Source: an uncultured Prevotellaceae bacterium (GTDB lineage: Bacteria; Bacteroidota; Bacteroidia; Bacteroidales; Bacteroidaceae). From it: a DNA stretch of 64,000 bases. Where the stretch lies: positions 46,873 through 110,872 of the forward strand of contig CAMWQU010000006.1 in NCBI GenBank assembly GCA_947176535.1, written 5' to 3'. Position numbers and translations under genes: made by a program. Of this stretch, positions 1-9,167 are shown in pieces (the first letter of the stretch is position 1; every line of letters begins with the position of its first letter). Under the pieces are notes generated by a model. It was not told where the DNA came from, did not search any database, and worked only from the letters and a program-made list of their open reading frames with translations.

Positions 1-1017
1 GCACCATGCGCAGAACTTCTCCGCATCGTCCACCGGCAGTTTGGCCACCGTGTAGAAAGCACCCATCGGGATGGGACTATACACACCGGGAATGCGGTTC
101 AGACCGTCAATCAGACACTTGCGGCGTTCCACGTACTCGTCGTAAATCTCACGGCTGTATTCTTCCGGCTCGTCCAGAGAGGCTTCTGCCGCAATCTGAC
201 CAATCAGGGGGGGGCTCAGACGAGCCTGACAGAATTTCATCACAGCCTGGCGCACTTCTGGGTTCTTAGTCACCAATGCCCCAATGCGGATTCCACACTC
301 GGAATAACGCTTCGAGACGGAGTCAATCAAGATGACATTGTTCTCTATACCCTCCAGATGGCAGGCCGAGATGTAGGGAGACCCCGTGTAGATAAATTCG
401 CGGTAGACTTCGTCGGAGAACAGATAAAGGTCGTACTTCTTCACGAGGTCGCGAATCTGATTCATCTCCCGACGCGTGTAGAGATAGCCGGTCGGGTTGT
501 TGGGATTACAGATAAGTATGGCACGGGTATGCTCGTTGATGAGTTCCTCGAACTTCTCCACCTTAGGCAGAGAGAAACCCTCTTCTATCGTTGTCGCAAT
601 CGTGCGGATGACGGCACCTGCGGAAATGGCAAAGGCCATGTAGTTGGCGTAGGCCGGCTCCGGAACAATGATTTCATCACCGGGATTCAGACAGGCCAGA
701 AACGAGAACAATACGGCTTCCGAGCCGCCACTGGTGATGATGATGTCGTCGGGGGTAACGTCGATATTGTACTTCTTATAGTAATCGACCAACTTCTTGC
801 GGTAACTCAGATAGCCTTGCGACGGGCTGTATTCCAAAATCTTTCGGTCGATATTACGTATAGCGTCCAAGGCCGACTTAGGAGTCGGCAGATCGGGCTG
901 TCCGATGTTGAGATGATAAACATGTACCCCCCGTTCCTTGGCGGCATAAGCCAGAGGGGCTAGTTTCCGGATGGGCGACTCGGGCATCTCAAGCCCGCGT
1001 GTAGAAATCTTTGGCAT
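1..1017 (-). CDS. PLP-dependent aminotransferase, class I/II (C-terminus beyond window edge)
   Basis: Fold-type I aminotransferase that moves an amino group between an amino acid and a 2-oxo acid using pyridoxal phosphate in the cytosol. It reads from ATG at 1017 (MPKISTRG) to the window edge with no stop, giving 339 residues; about 50-60 are missing. Visible family signatures are NIGQPDLPTP near the N-terminus, TSGGSEA in the cofactor-phosphate region, CNPNNPTG, SDEVYREF, and SVSKRYSECGIRIG containing the Schiff-base lysine. This resembles the AspB-like aminotransferases of Bacteroidales, but the preferred substrate cannot be read from sequence. It has its own promoter (-7 box 1043-1050) and lies downstream of the helicase gene on the same strand. 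Confidence 0.93.
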   Translation of the reverse strand, partial: MPKISTRGLEMPESPIRKLAPLAYAAKERGVHVYHLNIGQPDLPTPKSALDAIRNIDRKILEYSPSQGYLSYRKKLVDYYKKYNIDVTPDDIIITSGGSEAVLFSFLACLNPGDEIIVPEPAYANYMAFAISAGAVIRTIATTIEEGFSLPKVEKFEELINEHTRAILICNPNNPTGYLYTRREMNQIRDLVKKYDLYLFSDEVYREFIYTGSPYISACHLEGIENNVILIDSVSKRYSECGIRIGALVTKNPEVRQAVMKFCQARLSPPLIGQIAAEASLDEPEEYSREIYDEYVERRKCLIDGLNRIPGVYSPIPMGAFYTVAKLPVDDAEKFCAWC

Positions 1018-1042
1018 TATCGTAAGTTAATAAAATCTCGGA

Positions 1043-1050
1043 CAAAGGTA
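1043..1050 (-). promoter_or_regulatory. Promoter -7 box of aminotransferase gene
   Basis: On the minus strand this reads TACCTTTG, a match to the Bacteroidetes sigma-ABfr -7 consensus TAnnTTTG, 25 bp upstream of the ATG at 1017. No good TTTG -33 box is visible about 20 bp further upstream. Confidence 0.6.
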
Positions 1051-1096
1051 ATGATTTTTTTTGATACATACACTAAAAAGGGTCTGTTCTGCCGGG

Positions 1097-3406
1097 CTAA
1101 ATGACCTTGAACTTGGCAAAACGCAGGAGCAACTGTTTCTGACCGGCATTCTCGAACTGGACGGTGGCCTTCGTATCCAGTCCCGTGCCCTCGATGGCAA
1201 CTACTATTCCGCGACCGAAGCGCGAATGCTCGATACGGTTCCCAACTTGTATCTGCTGTTCTGCCGGCAGAGCCGTTGCAGCCGTAAATGAGGACTGCAC
1301 GGAGCGCATCGGGCGGTAGGAAGATGAGGCGGGAGACGATACTGCGGGACTTTCGGATTGAACCGGACGGGAAGCCGGAGCGGGCGAAACGGTTCTCTCT
1401 GTTCGGGAGGCTCCGAATAGCAGACTGCTTTCCTTGCGTGCAGAGGACAGATAACGGGAATCTATTTCCTGCACAAAACGGCTGCGCTGGTTGTTCTCGA
1501 ATTTGCCGAAACGCATACGGGAATGGCTCCACGTAAGAAAAAGACGCTCGGCAGCACGGGTAATGGCTACGTAGAAGAGGCGGCGTTCCTCCTCGATATT
1601 TCCTTCATTAACGGCCATCTCCGAGGGAAAGAGGTTTTCTTCCAGTCCGACAATGAAAACCACGGGAAATTCCAGACCTTTGGCAGCATGAATAGTCATC
1701 AGGGTGATGGTGGGAACATGCTCTTCTGCCTTGCTATCCTGATCCGTAAGCAAGGAGACCATCTGAAGAAAATCTGCCAGCGTGGAGGGTTGCCCCTCTT
1801 CCGTTCTATCGGCTACAAAGGACGAGATACTGTCCACAAGTTCCTGCAGGTTGGCCTGTCGTTCCCTATCTTCCGCATCGCGTCCGGCATTGATTTCCGC
1901 AGTCAGTCCCGACTCACGCAGCAAGCGGATGGCCAAAGAATTGGCCGGTTCGGTGAAAACGTGGGCATTGTAGGACAGAATGAGTTCGGCAAAGGTTTTC
2001 AGTTTGTTCTGCGTGCCTGCATTGACGGAAAGAGAATAGTCGCCGGGATTACAAACAACCTGAAAAGGAGGCACACGGTGGTCAATGGCCGCGTTATAGA
2101 CTTTCTCCATCGTTGTCTTTCCGATGCCGCGTGCCGGATAGTTGATGACTCTCCGCAGGGCTTCCTCGTCATTCGGATTCAGCGCAAGGCGAAGATAAGC
2201 CAACGCGTCTTTCACTTCCTTGCGCTGATAGAAAGACAGACCGCCATAAATGCGGTAAGGATAATTCCGACGCAGAAACTCTTCCTCGAACACACGACTT
2301 TGGTCGTTCGTCCGGTAAAGGATGGTTATCTGTCCGTAGTCGTATTGTCCGCGACGTACCAGTTCCTGTATTTTCCGGGCCACGATGGCGGCTTCCTCCT
2401 TGTCACTGTATGCCTCGCAAAGTTCTATCGGTTCTCCCAACTCCTTCTCACTATACACATTCTTGGCTATCTGATTCAGGTTCTTGTGGATGACACAATT
2501 TGCGGCATTGACAATATTCTGTGTAGAACGGTAATTCTGTTCGAGTTTGAAGAGCTTAGCCTCCCGATACATCTGCTGAAACGTCAGAATGTTGTCGATG
2601 CGCGCACCGCGGAAACTGTAAATGCTCTGTGCATCGTCGCCCACAACGGTAAGACGCTGCCGGTGCTCGGTCAGCAACCATACTATTTTGTGCTGGGCAT
2701 AGTTGGTGTCCTGATACTCATCCACAAGGACGTGCAGAAAGCGGTCTTCGTATTTCTGACGGATTTCCGGATGCTCGGTCAGCAAAATATAGGTGTAGAG
2801 AAGTAGGTCGTCGAAGTCCATGGAATCGCTCTGGCGAAGCCGTTCCTGGTAGGTGGCATAAATCTCGTGCACCTTACCCATCCGGCTACTTTGGTCGCGA
2901 CGCATCAGTTGAAAGTCCTGAGCGTACTGGGCAGGACGGATAAGTTCGTTTTTCGCTTCGCTGATACGACGGGCTATGGCTCCCGGACGATACTGTTTCT
3001 CGTCGAGGCCCATTTCGGAAATTATGGACTTGATAAGGTTCTGCGAATCGCGGTCGTCGTAGATGGTGAAGTGGGAAGAGAAACCGATGCTCTCGCTCTC
3101 GTAACGAAGAATGCGATAAAAAATGCTATGGAACGTTCCCATCCAAAGCAAAGAGGCTTCCTGTTCTCCCACCAGACGTCCGATACGCTCCCGCATCTCA
3201 CGGGCTGCCTTGTTCGTAAACGTCAAAGCCAAAATGCTCCACGGCTCAATGCCTTGTTGCATGAGATAGGCTATCTTGTAGGTGAGCACACGGGTTTTGC
3301 CGGAGCCGGCACCGGCTATGACTAACGAGGGGGCATCCGTACAGAGCACGGCTTCACGCTGAGCAGAGTTCAAAGAATGGGCTTTCAGGAAATCTTCGTC
3401 GGACAT
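1097..3406 (-). CDS. uvrD: UvrD/PcrA-type ATP-dependent DNA helicase
   Basis: Superfamily 1A 3'-5' DNA helicase, 769 residues, the usual size for the family. It unwinds DNA in repair and clears replication obstacles. Visible motifs: Q-motif region LNSAQREAV, Walker A AGAGSGKT (about residues 32-39), motif Ia ALTFTNKAAREM, Walker B VDEYQDTN, motif III VVGDDAQSIYSFRGA, motif IV QNYRST, motif V TIHAAKGLEFPVVF and motif VI VAITRAAERL. The C-terminus has the small basic Tudor-like domain typical of PcrA (GNRIEHSRFGRGIVVAIEG). It starts 44 bp after the response regulator stop and may be read through from that operon. UvrD and PcrA cannot be separated by sequence alone here. Confidence 0.95.
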   Translation of the reverse strand: MSDEDFLKAHSLNSAQREAVLCTDAPSLVIAGAGSGKTRVLTYKIAYLMQQGIEPWSILALTFTNKAAREMRERIGRLVGEQEASLLWMGTFHSIFYRILRYESESIGFSSHFTIYDDRDSQNLIKSIISEMGLDEKQYRPGAIARRISEAKNELIRPAQYAQDFQLMRRDQSSRMGKVHEIYATYQERLRQSDSMDFDDLLLYTYILLTEHPEIRQKYEDRFLHVLVDEYQDTNYAQHKIVWLLTEHRQRLTVVGDDAQSIYSFRGARIDNILTFQQMYREAKLFKLEQNYRSTQNIVNAANCVIHKNLNQIAKNVYSEKELGEPIELCEAYSDKEEAAIVARKIQELVRRGQYDYGQITILYRTNDQSRVFEEEFLRRNYPYRIYGGLSFYQRKEVKDALAYLRLALNPNDEEALRRVINYPARGIGKTTMEKVYNAAIDHRVPPFQVVCNPGDYSLSVNAGTQNKLKTFAELILSYNAHVFTEPANSLAIRLLRESGLTAEINAGRDAEDRERQANLQELVDSISSFVADRTEEGQPSTLADFLQMVSLLTDQDSKAEEHVPTITLMTIHAAKGLEFPVVFIVGLEENLFPSEMAVNEGNIEEERRLFYVAITRAAERLFLTWSHSRMRFGKFENNQRSRFVQEIDSRYLSSARKESSLLFGASRTERTVSPAPASRPVQSESPAVSSPASSSYRPMRSVQSSFTAATALPAEQQIQVGNRIEHSRFGRGIVVAIEGTGLDTKATVQFENAGQKQLLLRFAKFKVI

Positions 3407-3450
3407 CGTTTACGCAAACTTTTATAGGTTATACATTGATGGATTGGTAT

Positions 3451-4173
3451 CTACTCTTCGTCCGGCTTCAGATTGTCGATGTCGAGAATATGCAACTGCA
3501 AGGCACGAACTGCCAGGCGCGTGGCATTTACCCCCGTTCGCTCGTTCTCAGTGAAAAGACGGTTTATCAGGTCTACCTGTCGCTTCTCAAGGCTCTTGGT
3601 ACCGAAAGGCATTCCTTTCAACTGGGCGATCATGTCTTTTGTGTAGCCCAAAGCCAAATGCCGGAGGAAGCGTTCGTCGTACTCGTCTATGTCGTAACTG
3701 ATGATGGCATCGCGCCTCATCGACTCCGAGATAACGGATTTCTTGAAACGGGCCACAATCTTTTCAAGAATGGGTTGATTGAAGACCAACTGACGACCTT
3801 TCATGACAAGCATGACATCGTCGCGGGTAAGCAGTTCGCCGGTTTTAAGAATGATGCCGGCGGCACCGGCTTTCAGGACTTCCACCCACAGCCGCTCGTT
3901 TAATATCTCGCCCGTGAAAATGAGCACACGGCACTGAGGGTAACGGGTGCGCACCTGACGGCATATCTCGACGCCGATGGTCGTGCTACCGCCGAGACCG
4001 AGGTCTAACAACAAAAGGTCAGGTTCGGCCGCACGAAAGAGTTTCCATACCTCCGCCTCGTTTTGAGCCGTACCGATGACTTCCGCCTCAGGAATCTCCG
4101 TGCGGAATATCTGCTCCGTGCCTTTAAGTTCCAATTTAACGTCTTCAACAATAATAACCTTGAACGCTTCCAT
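3451..4173 (-). CDS. Response regulator with receiver and DUF5932-type output domain
   Basis: 240 residues. The receiver domain (about 1-125) has the acidic pair E10/D11, the phospho-acceptor D57 in PDLLLLDLGL and the conserved lysine K110 in GIILKTGE. The C-terminal half (about 150-240), with YDEYDERFLRHLALGYTKDMIAQL, is LuxR/HTH-like and matches what is called DUF5932 in Bacteroidales. It begins 7 bp after the stop of the sensor kinase gene, so the two are almost certainly cotranscribed and form one phosphorelay. Its target promoters are unknown. Confidence is high for the receiver domain and moderate for DNA binding. Confidence 0.9.
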   Translation of the reverse strand: MEAFKVIIVEDVKLELKGTEQIFRTEIPEAEVIGTAQNEAEVWKLFRAAEPDLLLLDLGLGGSTTIGVEICRQVRTRYPQCRVLIFTGEILNERLWVEVLKAGAAGIILKTGELLTRDDVMLVMKGRQLVFNQPILEKIVARFKKSVISESMRRDAIISYDIDEYDERFLRHLALGYTKDMIAQLKGMPFGTKSLEKRQVDLINRLFTENERTGVNATRLAVRALQLHILDIDNLKPDEE

Positions 4174-4180
4174 ATATCGA

Positions 4181-7100
4181 CTACTTTTTGATTTCTCTTA
4201 TTTTCAGCAATGTGAAGAATATCTCATAACCTCCGCCCTCGGCCTGCTGCGCCACAAGACGACAGCCCGGATGATTGGAATAGGTATCGTGTTCACGAAG
4301 TATCTGCTTGGCCACAAGATAGGAAATGTGACCGGTCTGTGGGAAGAACAGGGAATCAAGTACCTCATCCGAAAACTCGACGGAAGTATCGCGCAACGTG
4401 AAGCGGACAAAGTCTCCGTCATCCTCGGCCAATAAGGTGAGTTGCAGACGCTCGTGCATCATGCCTGTCAGCAGAGACTCAAAGAGCATACCGAGGATGC
4501 TCTCGTCCGCAACAAGCATAACGTCTCTCCCGATGCGCTCTACAAACTCCGGTTGGGCCGACACTTGGGCACGCTTTAGCAGACTTTGTATCACATCTGC
4601 GGCGCACGTCAGCACATCGCCGACAGTTACCTGATGTCGCTTGAAGCCGGGCTGACTGATTTGTGTATCGGCCTGACGACAGAGCAATGTATATATATGG
4701 CGATAGTATTGCACCAGTTCGGAAAGCTGGTTAATATCCTCGTCCTGCATTTTCTCTGCCAGCAGACGGATGCGGGAGGGATAATACATCGACTCGTGCT
4801 TGATGGTGGAAAGGCAGTTGTCAAGAACCTGATTCTGGATGTACAGCCGGTTCTGCTCATAGTCAAGTTTGGCCAATTCATCCTCTATCTGCATTAGAAC
4901 GGTCTGAAGTTGGTTTATCGGACGAACCGACTCATCGACAACCTGTGACTGATAATCCATCGCGCACTTGCGCATCTCCGGATAATCGGCGGTCTGAAGC
5001 CTGAAATCATGTTCCGCAGGCCGCTGTCGGGCAACCTCGAACAGATGTTGCAAATAGTTTCTCAAGGCCTCTATCTTCCGCTTCTTCTCCACCTGTCCGC
5101 TCACAAGCAACTTGTAGGAGAAGAAAAGTATGATAACGGAAACAAGCAAAATGAGAACTAAAAGGATGTTCCCGTTACGATGGGTTTGTTGCAGTTTACG
5201 GAAATAAATAGGCAGCGTCTTGTCCTGATGAAGGTATCGGTGGAGGCGGACACATGCACGATTGTTGTAACGATAAAGATTCCAGTCGTTCAAAGCAAGT
5301 GCCGCCAAAGCGACCTCATTACGCAAATCCACCAACGCATTATAATCTTCCGGTATAGCATTCTGCGCCCAACGTATCTCGGCCAACTCACGTTGATACA
5401 TCTGCGGCTCCTCTAAAACAATCGGGGGTAATGAAGGATGGGTACGGTTCAACTCCAGAAAGTACTCATGGGCATAAGAGACGGCATCTGCGTACCTTCC
5501 GTCCAGATTAGCGTGGTAAACAGAATCATAAAGTGCAGACTTATGCGCAGTAGCCTGACCGCCAAAAGGCATAAGTATGAACAAAATCAACATCTGAAGC
5601 ACACGAGGCAGACGGAAATAGAATGTACTACCCTCGCCCAACCGACTGCGAACACCAAAAGCACAACAAGCAAACAGCGAAGATGTCTTTTTGTACTTTT
5701 CAATAATGCCTCGACAATTCATCAGTCCGAAGCCGAAACCTTTGCCCTCCTTACCTGTCCCAATCTTTGTTGCATCATAGACTTTGTTGTTCATCAGGAT
5801 ATTTACATCCTCTTCCGAGAGACCGCAACCGGTGTCGCTAACCTTTATTTCTACATAATCATCTACCTCCTCGGAAGAGATGGTAATGCTACCGCCGGGC
5901 GGCGTAAACTTACGGGCATTATCGGCCAACGTGTTTATCATAAACAGAGTCAGGCTTTCGTCAGCCTTCACCAAAGCCTCCGTGTCTTCAATATTCAAGG
6001 TAATAGATTTCTGGTCAAAAGCATAATGCCCTTGCCCGACAATCTGAAACAAAGTCTTAATCGGGAAAGTAGAAATATGGAGATTAAGTTGGCCCTGCTC
6101 CATCGTAATCCACTCCGTCAGGATGTCGTTATGCCGTTCAATCTCATCAACCAGTTCTATAATATACTCTTTGCGCTCCGGTTCAACCTTCCCCTGTTTC
6201 TTCATTCTCACGATTTCGCCGGATATACGATCAAGGAAAGGAATTATCCCATGCACAAGAGAGACTTTTGCACGGTTCTCAACATTCTTACGCTTGTCAC
6301 CCGTAAGGCGGCGTTGAACAATCTGCAAACTTTCCATCTGCTCTTCCTGTTCTTCTTTCAAACCGGACTGCACCCGCTCATTCCACATCCGGAAATCCTT
6401 GTAGGGCGGCCAAAGGTTATCTTTCAGTTCGCGAAAGAGCGTGTCGGCGGAATGCTTTAAGCGCTGCCGGAAAAGAAAGGCTAGGAGAATGGCTATTGCC
6501 AAAAGTATTACGCATAAATACATACGGCCCCGAAGCGAACGCGTTTGCTTTTCCAGCACCTCTGTGCGGCTTTCGAGTTCCAAATTCTGGTTTGTCGCCT
6601 GCAACAGTTCAAGGTAGGAATTACGATTGTAATCCGAAGCCTGCTTCATCCCCAATGCACTATACGTGAGGCTCAACTGTTGCCGTATGCCCGAAATCCA
6701 GTCCGGAACAGTCAGAATACGCGGGTCAGCAATCCACTCTTTCTCCACGCTACGCCCCAAGTGAACGGAATCAAACACCGACAAGGTATCAGGAGAGAAA
6801 TCGCCATAATACCGCAAATGGTGACGGTTCACGCAGGTCAATGCCGATTCATAGTTCATGAGCGACTGTTCATAGTGGCCCAACTCAAAATAGATTTCAC
6901 CTATTGTACGATACGTGCAGGCCGTTTGAAAAAGATCGTCATACGCTTTGAACAATGCCAAAGCATGCCGGGCCAAAGCCAACGGGAGCGTTGCTTCGCC
7001 TTCTAACCAGTCCGTATGCTGAAAACGTAACAGATGATAGGCATCGGAACGCTCGGTCGCAATCAGAGAGTCATTAGCGAGAAGCATGGTAGCAAAAGCC

Positions 7101-7840
7101 TGTAAACAGTTCGCCTCAAAATAGCGGTACCCCTCTCTTCGGCTGACAGAATAAGCACGGAACAGGTAATCGAACTCCTGAAGAGTAATATCCGTTACAT
7201 TACGGCCTTCCACCAGTCCACCGGGCCCAAGCATATAATTGTAATAAACCCACTGCGCCGTGTCCACATACAGTTTCATGCAGGGAAGCACCCGTTCCAG
7301 CTCGACACGCGCCACGGAATCCTGTTCCTGATAGAAATAATAAGTGGCGGTGATGATGTAAAACTCCGACTGAGCATATACCCAAAGCGGTACCTCATGA
7401 TCGGAAAGCCTATCCTCGCACCCGGCAATCTCCTGCATGAGATCCTCGGCATGGTTCTTCACCCGGAAGAAACGTTCGCCTTCTCCAATACGCTGGCAGG
7501 TCTTCATTTCCATAACATCAGCACAAAGCAGCAACAACGAACCGGGACGTTCCTCACGGATGAGGGAGAGAATACTGTCCACCCGGTCAAAATCCATCTG
7601 CTGATAGGCATGGAAAGCAAGGGCATTCAACGCCTCGGCCCGCCCCTCCACATAATCATTTGATAGCGTAAGGGCCTTGTTTGCCAAAGCCTCTACGCTA
7701 TCAATGTCAATATAACGGTAATGATAGGCTCTCCTGTTCAGAGAGTCTATAAACTCCTTTTCGATCTGCCTTTTATACGGTTGGCACCCAACAAACAGAG
7801 AGAAGAGAAGTAAAGCGGGAAAACACCATTTATAGTGCAT
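4181..7840 (-). CDS. Double-module TPR sensor histidine kinase (DUF5112/DUF5113-like)
   Basis: 1219 residues with two sensor-kinase modules in one chain. Module 1: signal peptide with lipobox-like FVGC (Cys19), TPR-like periplasmic helices (about 30-430), membrane segment 440-457, a His-box candidate SLVHGIIPF (His530), and an HATPase domain with N-box around Asn636/Asn641, DTGCG at 669-673 and GKGFGFGL at 699-706. Module 2: hydrophobic segment about 748-760, a second helical extracytoplasmic region, membrane segment 890-912, His-box candidate STIKHES (His1015), and a degenerate ATPase region lacking a clear N-box and G-boxes. It overlaps the preceding TPR gene by 11 bp and is followed 7 bp later by the response regulator. 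The role is inferred as envelope stress or nutrient sensing; the signal is unknown. Confidence 0.85.
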   Translation of the reverse strand: MHYKWCFPALLLFSLFVGCQPYKRQIEKEFIDSLNRRAYHYRYIDIDSVEALANKALTLSNDYVEGRAEALNALAFHAYQQMDFDRVDSILSLIREERPGSLLLLCADVMEMKTCQRIGEGERFFRVKNHAEDLMQEIAGCEDRLSDHEVPLWVYAQSEFYIITATYYFYQEQDSVARVELERVLPCMKLYVDTAQWVYYNYMLGPGGLVEGRNVTDITLQEFDYLFRAYSVSRREGYRYFEANCLQAFATMLLANDSLIATERSDAYHLLRFQHTDWLEGEATLPLALARHALALFKAYDDLFQTACTYRTIGEIYFELGHYEQSLMNYESALTCVNRHHLRYYGDFSPDTLSVFDSVHLGRSVEKEWIADPRILTVPDWISGIRQQLSLTYSALGMKQASDYNRNSYLELLQATNQNLELESRTEVLEKQTRSLRGRMYLCVILLAIAILLAFLFRQRLKHSADTLFRELKDNLWPPYKDFRMWNERVQSGLKEEQEEQMESLQIVQRRLTGDKRKNVENRAKVSLVHGIIPFLDRISGEIVRMKKQGKVEPERKEYIIELVDEIERHNDILTEWITMEQGQLNLHISTFPIKTLFQIVGQGHYAFDQKSITLNIEDTEALVKADESLTLFMINTLADNARKFTPPGGSITISSEEVDDYVEIKVSDTGCGLSEEDVNILMNNKVYDATKIGTGKEGKGFGFGLMNCRGIIEKYKKTSSLFACCAFGVRSRLGEGSTFYFRLPRVLQMLILFILMPFGGQATAHKSALYDSVYHANLDGRYADAVSYAHEYFLELNRTHPSLPPIVLEEPQMYQRELAEIRWAQNAIPEDYNALVDLRNEVALAALALNDWNLYRYNNRACVRLHRYLHQDKTLPIYFRKLQQTHRNGNILLVLILLVSVIILFFSYKLLVSGQVEKKRKIEALRNYLQHLFEVARQRPAEHDFRLQTADYPEMRKCAMDYQSQVVDESVRPINQLQTVLMQIEDELAKLDYEQNRLYIQNQVLDNCLSTIKHESMYYPSRIRLLAEKMQDEDINQLSELVQYYRHIYTLLCRQADTQISQPGFKRHQVTVGDVLTCAADVIQSLLKRAQVSAQPEFVERIGRDVMLVADESILGMLFESLLTGMMHERLQLTLLAEDDGDFVRFTLRDTSVEFSDEVLDSLFFPQTGHISYLVAKQILREHDTYSNHPGCRLVAQQAEGGGYEIFFTLLKIREIKK

Positions 7841-9104
7841 TCAAAATCTTTTCCATCTCGGCAAACTCTTTACCCTTATTCAGATTAAGATAGATGTAAT
7901 ACAACGGTTCTGCCCAACGCTTGGCATCCTCTGGAGCCAAACGGCGATACTGTTCCATGGGATAAAGTGCATCACGATAAAACTGCGCCAGTTGCCGGCG
8001 ATCTTCTTTGCATTTGGGATTACGAATATCATTGCATACTGTGGCAGCAAAGAGTTTGGCGATGTTGTAACAAGAGATACCCTTGTTATAGTAAGCGTCG
8101 AGTGCCATCGAATCGAGTGCCAATGCCTGGTCGGAGGCCACGATACACGCATCATAGTCCTTTTTGGCAAGGTACATCTGACTCTCGCCAAGCCAGTAAA
8201 TGCTACGGTTTCCGACATCCTTCAACATACGTTCGCAAAGCGCGATACCATCATCGTAAAGATTATTCTCCGCATAGACATCCATCAAATGCAAGTAGAA
8301 ATAATCGTGCTGAGGATAAAGCATACTACCCTGTACCATGCTTTCCATCCATCTCTCCTTATCGCCCAACGTCTCGTAACAGCGCACCTTGTATTCCTGA
8401 AGCAAGATGCGGAGCGTGTTATCGACTCCGGAAATCGCATCATCTATATACTTCAAGGCAAATTGCGGTTGCTTGGCATTGTAAGCCGAAATCGTGGCCC
8501 AGTAAGCCACCCGCGGCAGCAACGTATCATTCCGAATCGCATTGTAGGATTGCAGTATAGGACTTTTCGCAGACCGGATATACATATCGAAATAGGGATA
8601 GGCCTCGCTGTATTTATCCCGTCTAAGCAGGAACTTTCCACCATTCAACAGATTCAAACGATAGTTTTTCAGCAAGTCCCGACTTTTACTGCGATATTTA
8701 TACTTCACTGCCCCATTCTCATCGGGCCTCGACTCCACACTGTCACAATCCAACAGGTGCTGATGCATGCGGAGTATGGTGGAGAAGAACTTAATCGTAT
8801 CATAAGGCTGCTTCAGATACAGTTTCATATTTTCCGCCTTATTCACGCTCCGTTGCAGTTCCCCAGCAGTAAAATAAATATCCGCGCGCTGCGCATTTGT
8901 AATATCCTCCCGGTTTACAATCTCCAACAGTTGCTTTTCCACTTTCTCCTGATCCCTGCCGTTCTTCATGGCAGTCTTCGCCTCACTAAGGAGTTTCTTA
9001 CATTTCACCGGTTTGGGAGCAGTCGCTCCATAAGTCGTGCTGACATTGCCTGCCAGACAGAACCCACCAAGAACAAAGAATAGTATGTTTGATAATCGAG
9101 CCAT
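7830..9104 (-). CDS. Secreted tetratricopeptide-repeat protein
   Basis: 424 residues from ATG at 9104 (MARLSNILFFVLGGFCLAGN, a clear signal peptide). A GTG at 9122 would add six residues but lies inside a terminator hairpin. The mature part is all-helical with TPR-like pairs (DYDACIVASDQALALDSMALDAYYNKGISCY is one, near residue 315). It is probably a periplasmic or surface-anchored scaffold. It overlaps the start of the double sensor kinase gene by 11 bp, which suggests translational coupling and a role in the same signalling unit, perhaps as an accessory sensor. It resembles the other TPR protein at 9168-10544 in layout (late TPRs, ending in a proline- and leucine-rich tail), so the two may be paralogues. 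Confidence 0.82.
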   Translation of the reverse strand: MARLSNILFFVLGGFCLAGNVSTTYGATAPKPVKCKKLLSEAKTAMKNGRDQEKVEKQLLEIVNREDITNAQRADIYFTAGELQRSVNKAENMKLYLKQPYDTIKFFSTILRMHQHLLDCDSVESRPDENGAVKYKYRSKSRDLLKNYRLNLLNGGKFLLRRDKYSEAYPYFDMYIRSAKSPILQSYNAIRNDTLLPRVAYWATISAYNAKQPQFALKYIDDAISGVDNTLRILLQEYKVRCYETLGDKERWMESMVQGSMLYPQHDYFYLHLMDVYAENNLYDDGIALCERMLKDVGNRSIYWLGESQMYLAKKDYDACIVASDQALALDSMALDAYYNKGISCYNIAKLFAATVCNDIRNPKCKEDRRQLAQFYRDALYPMEQYRRLAPEDAKRWAEPLYYIYLNLNKGKEFAEMEKILNAL

Positions 9105-9107
9105 AAG

Positions 9108-9148
9108 AAAAAAGATTGCCACCCCAAGCCCTATTTGCTCAGGGTGGC
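9108..9148 (-). terminator. Rho-independent terminator abutting the next start codon
   Basis: On the minus strand, GCCACCC (9148-9142) pairs with GGGTGGC (9124-9118) around a 17-base loop, followed by AATCTTTTTTCTT. It lies between the TPR gene ending at 9168 and the next start codon at 9104. The T-run ends within a few bases of that ATG. Confidence 0.7.
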
Positions 9149-9167
9149 AAATATTGTTTGATGCTGT

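Noticed and set aside
1523..2806. 427-codon frame antisense to uvrD
   Set aside because: A shadow of the helicase gene, with no family features.
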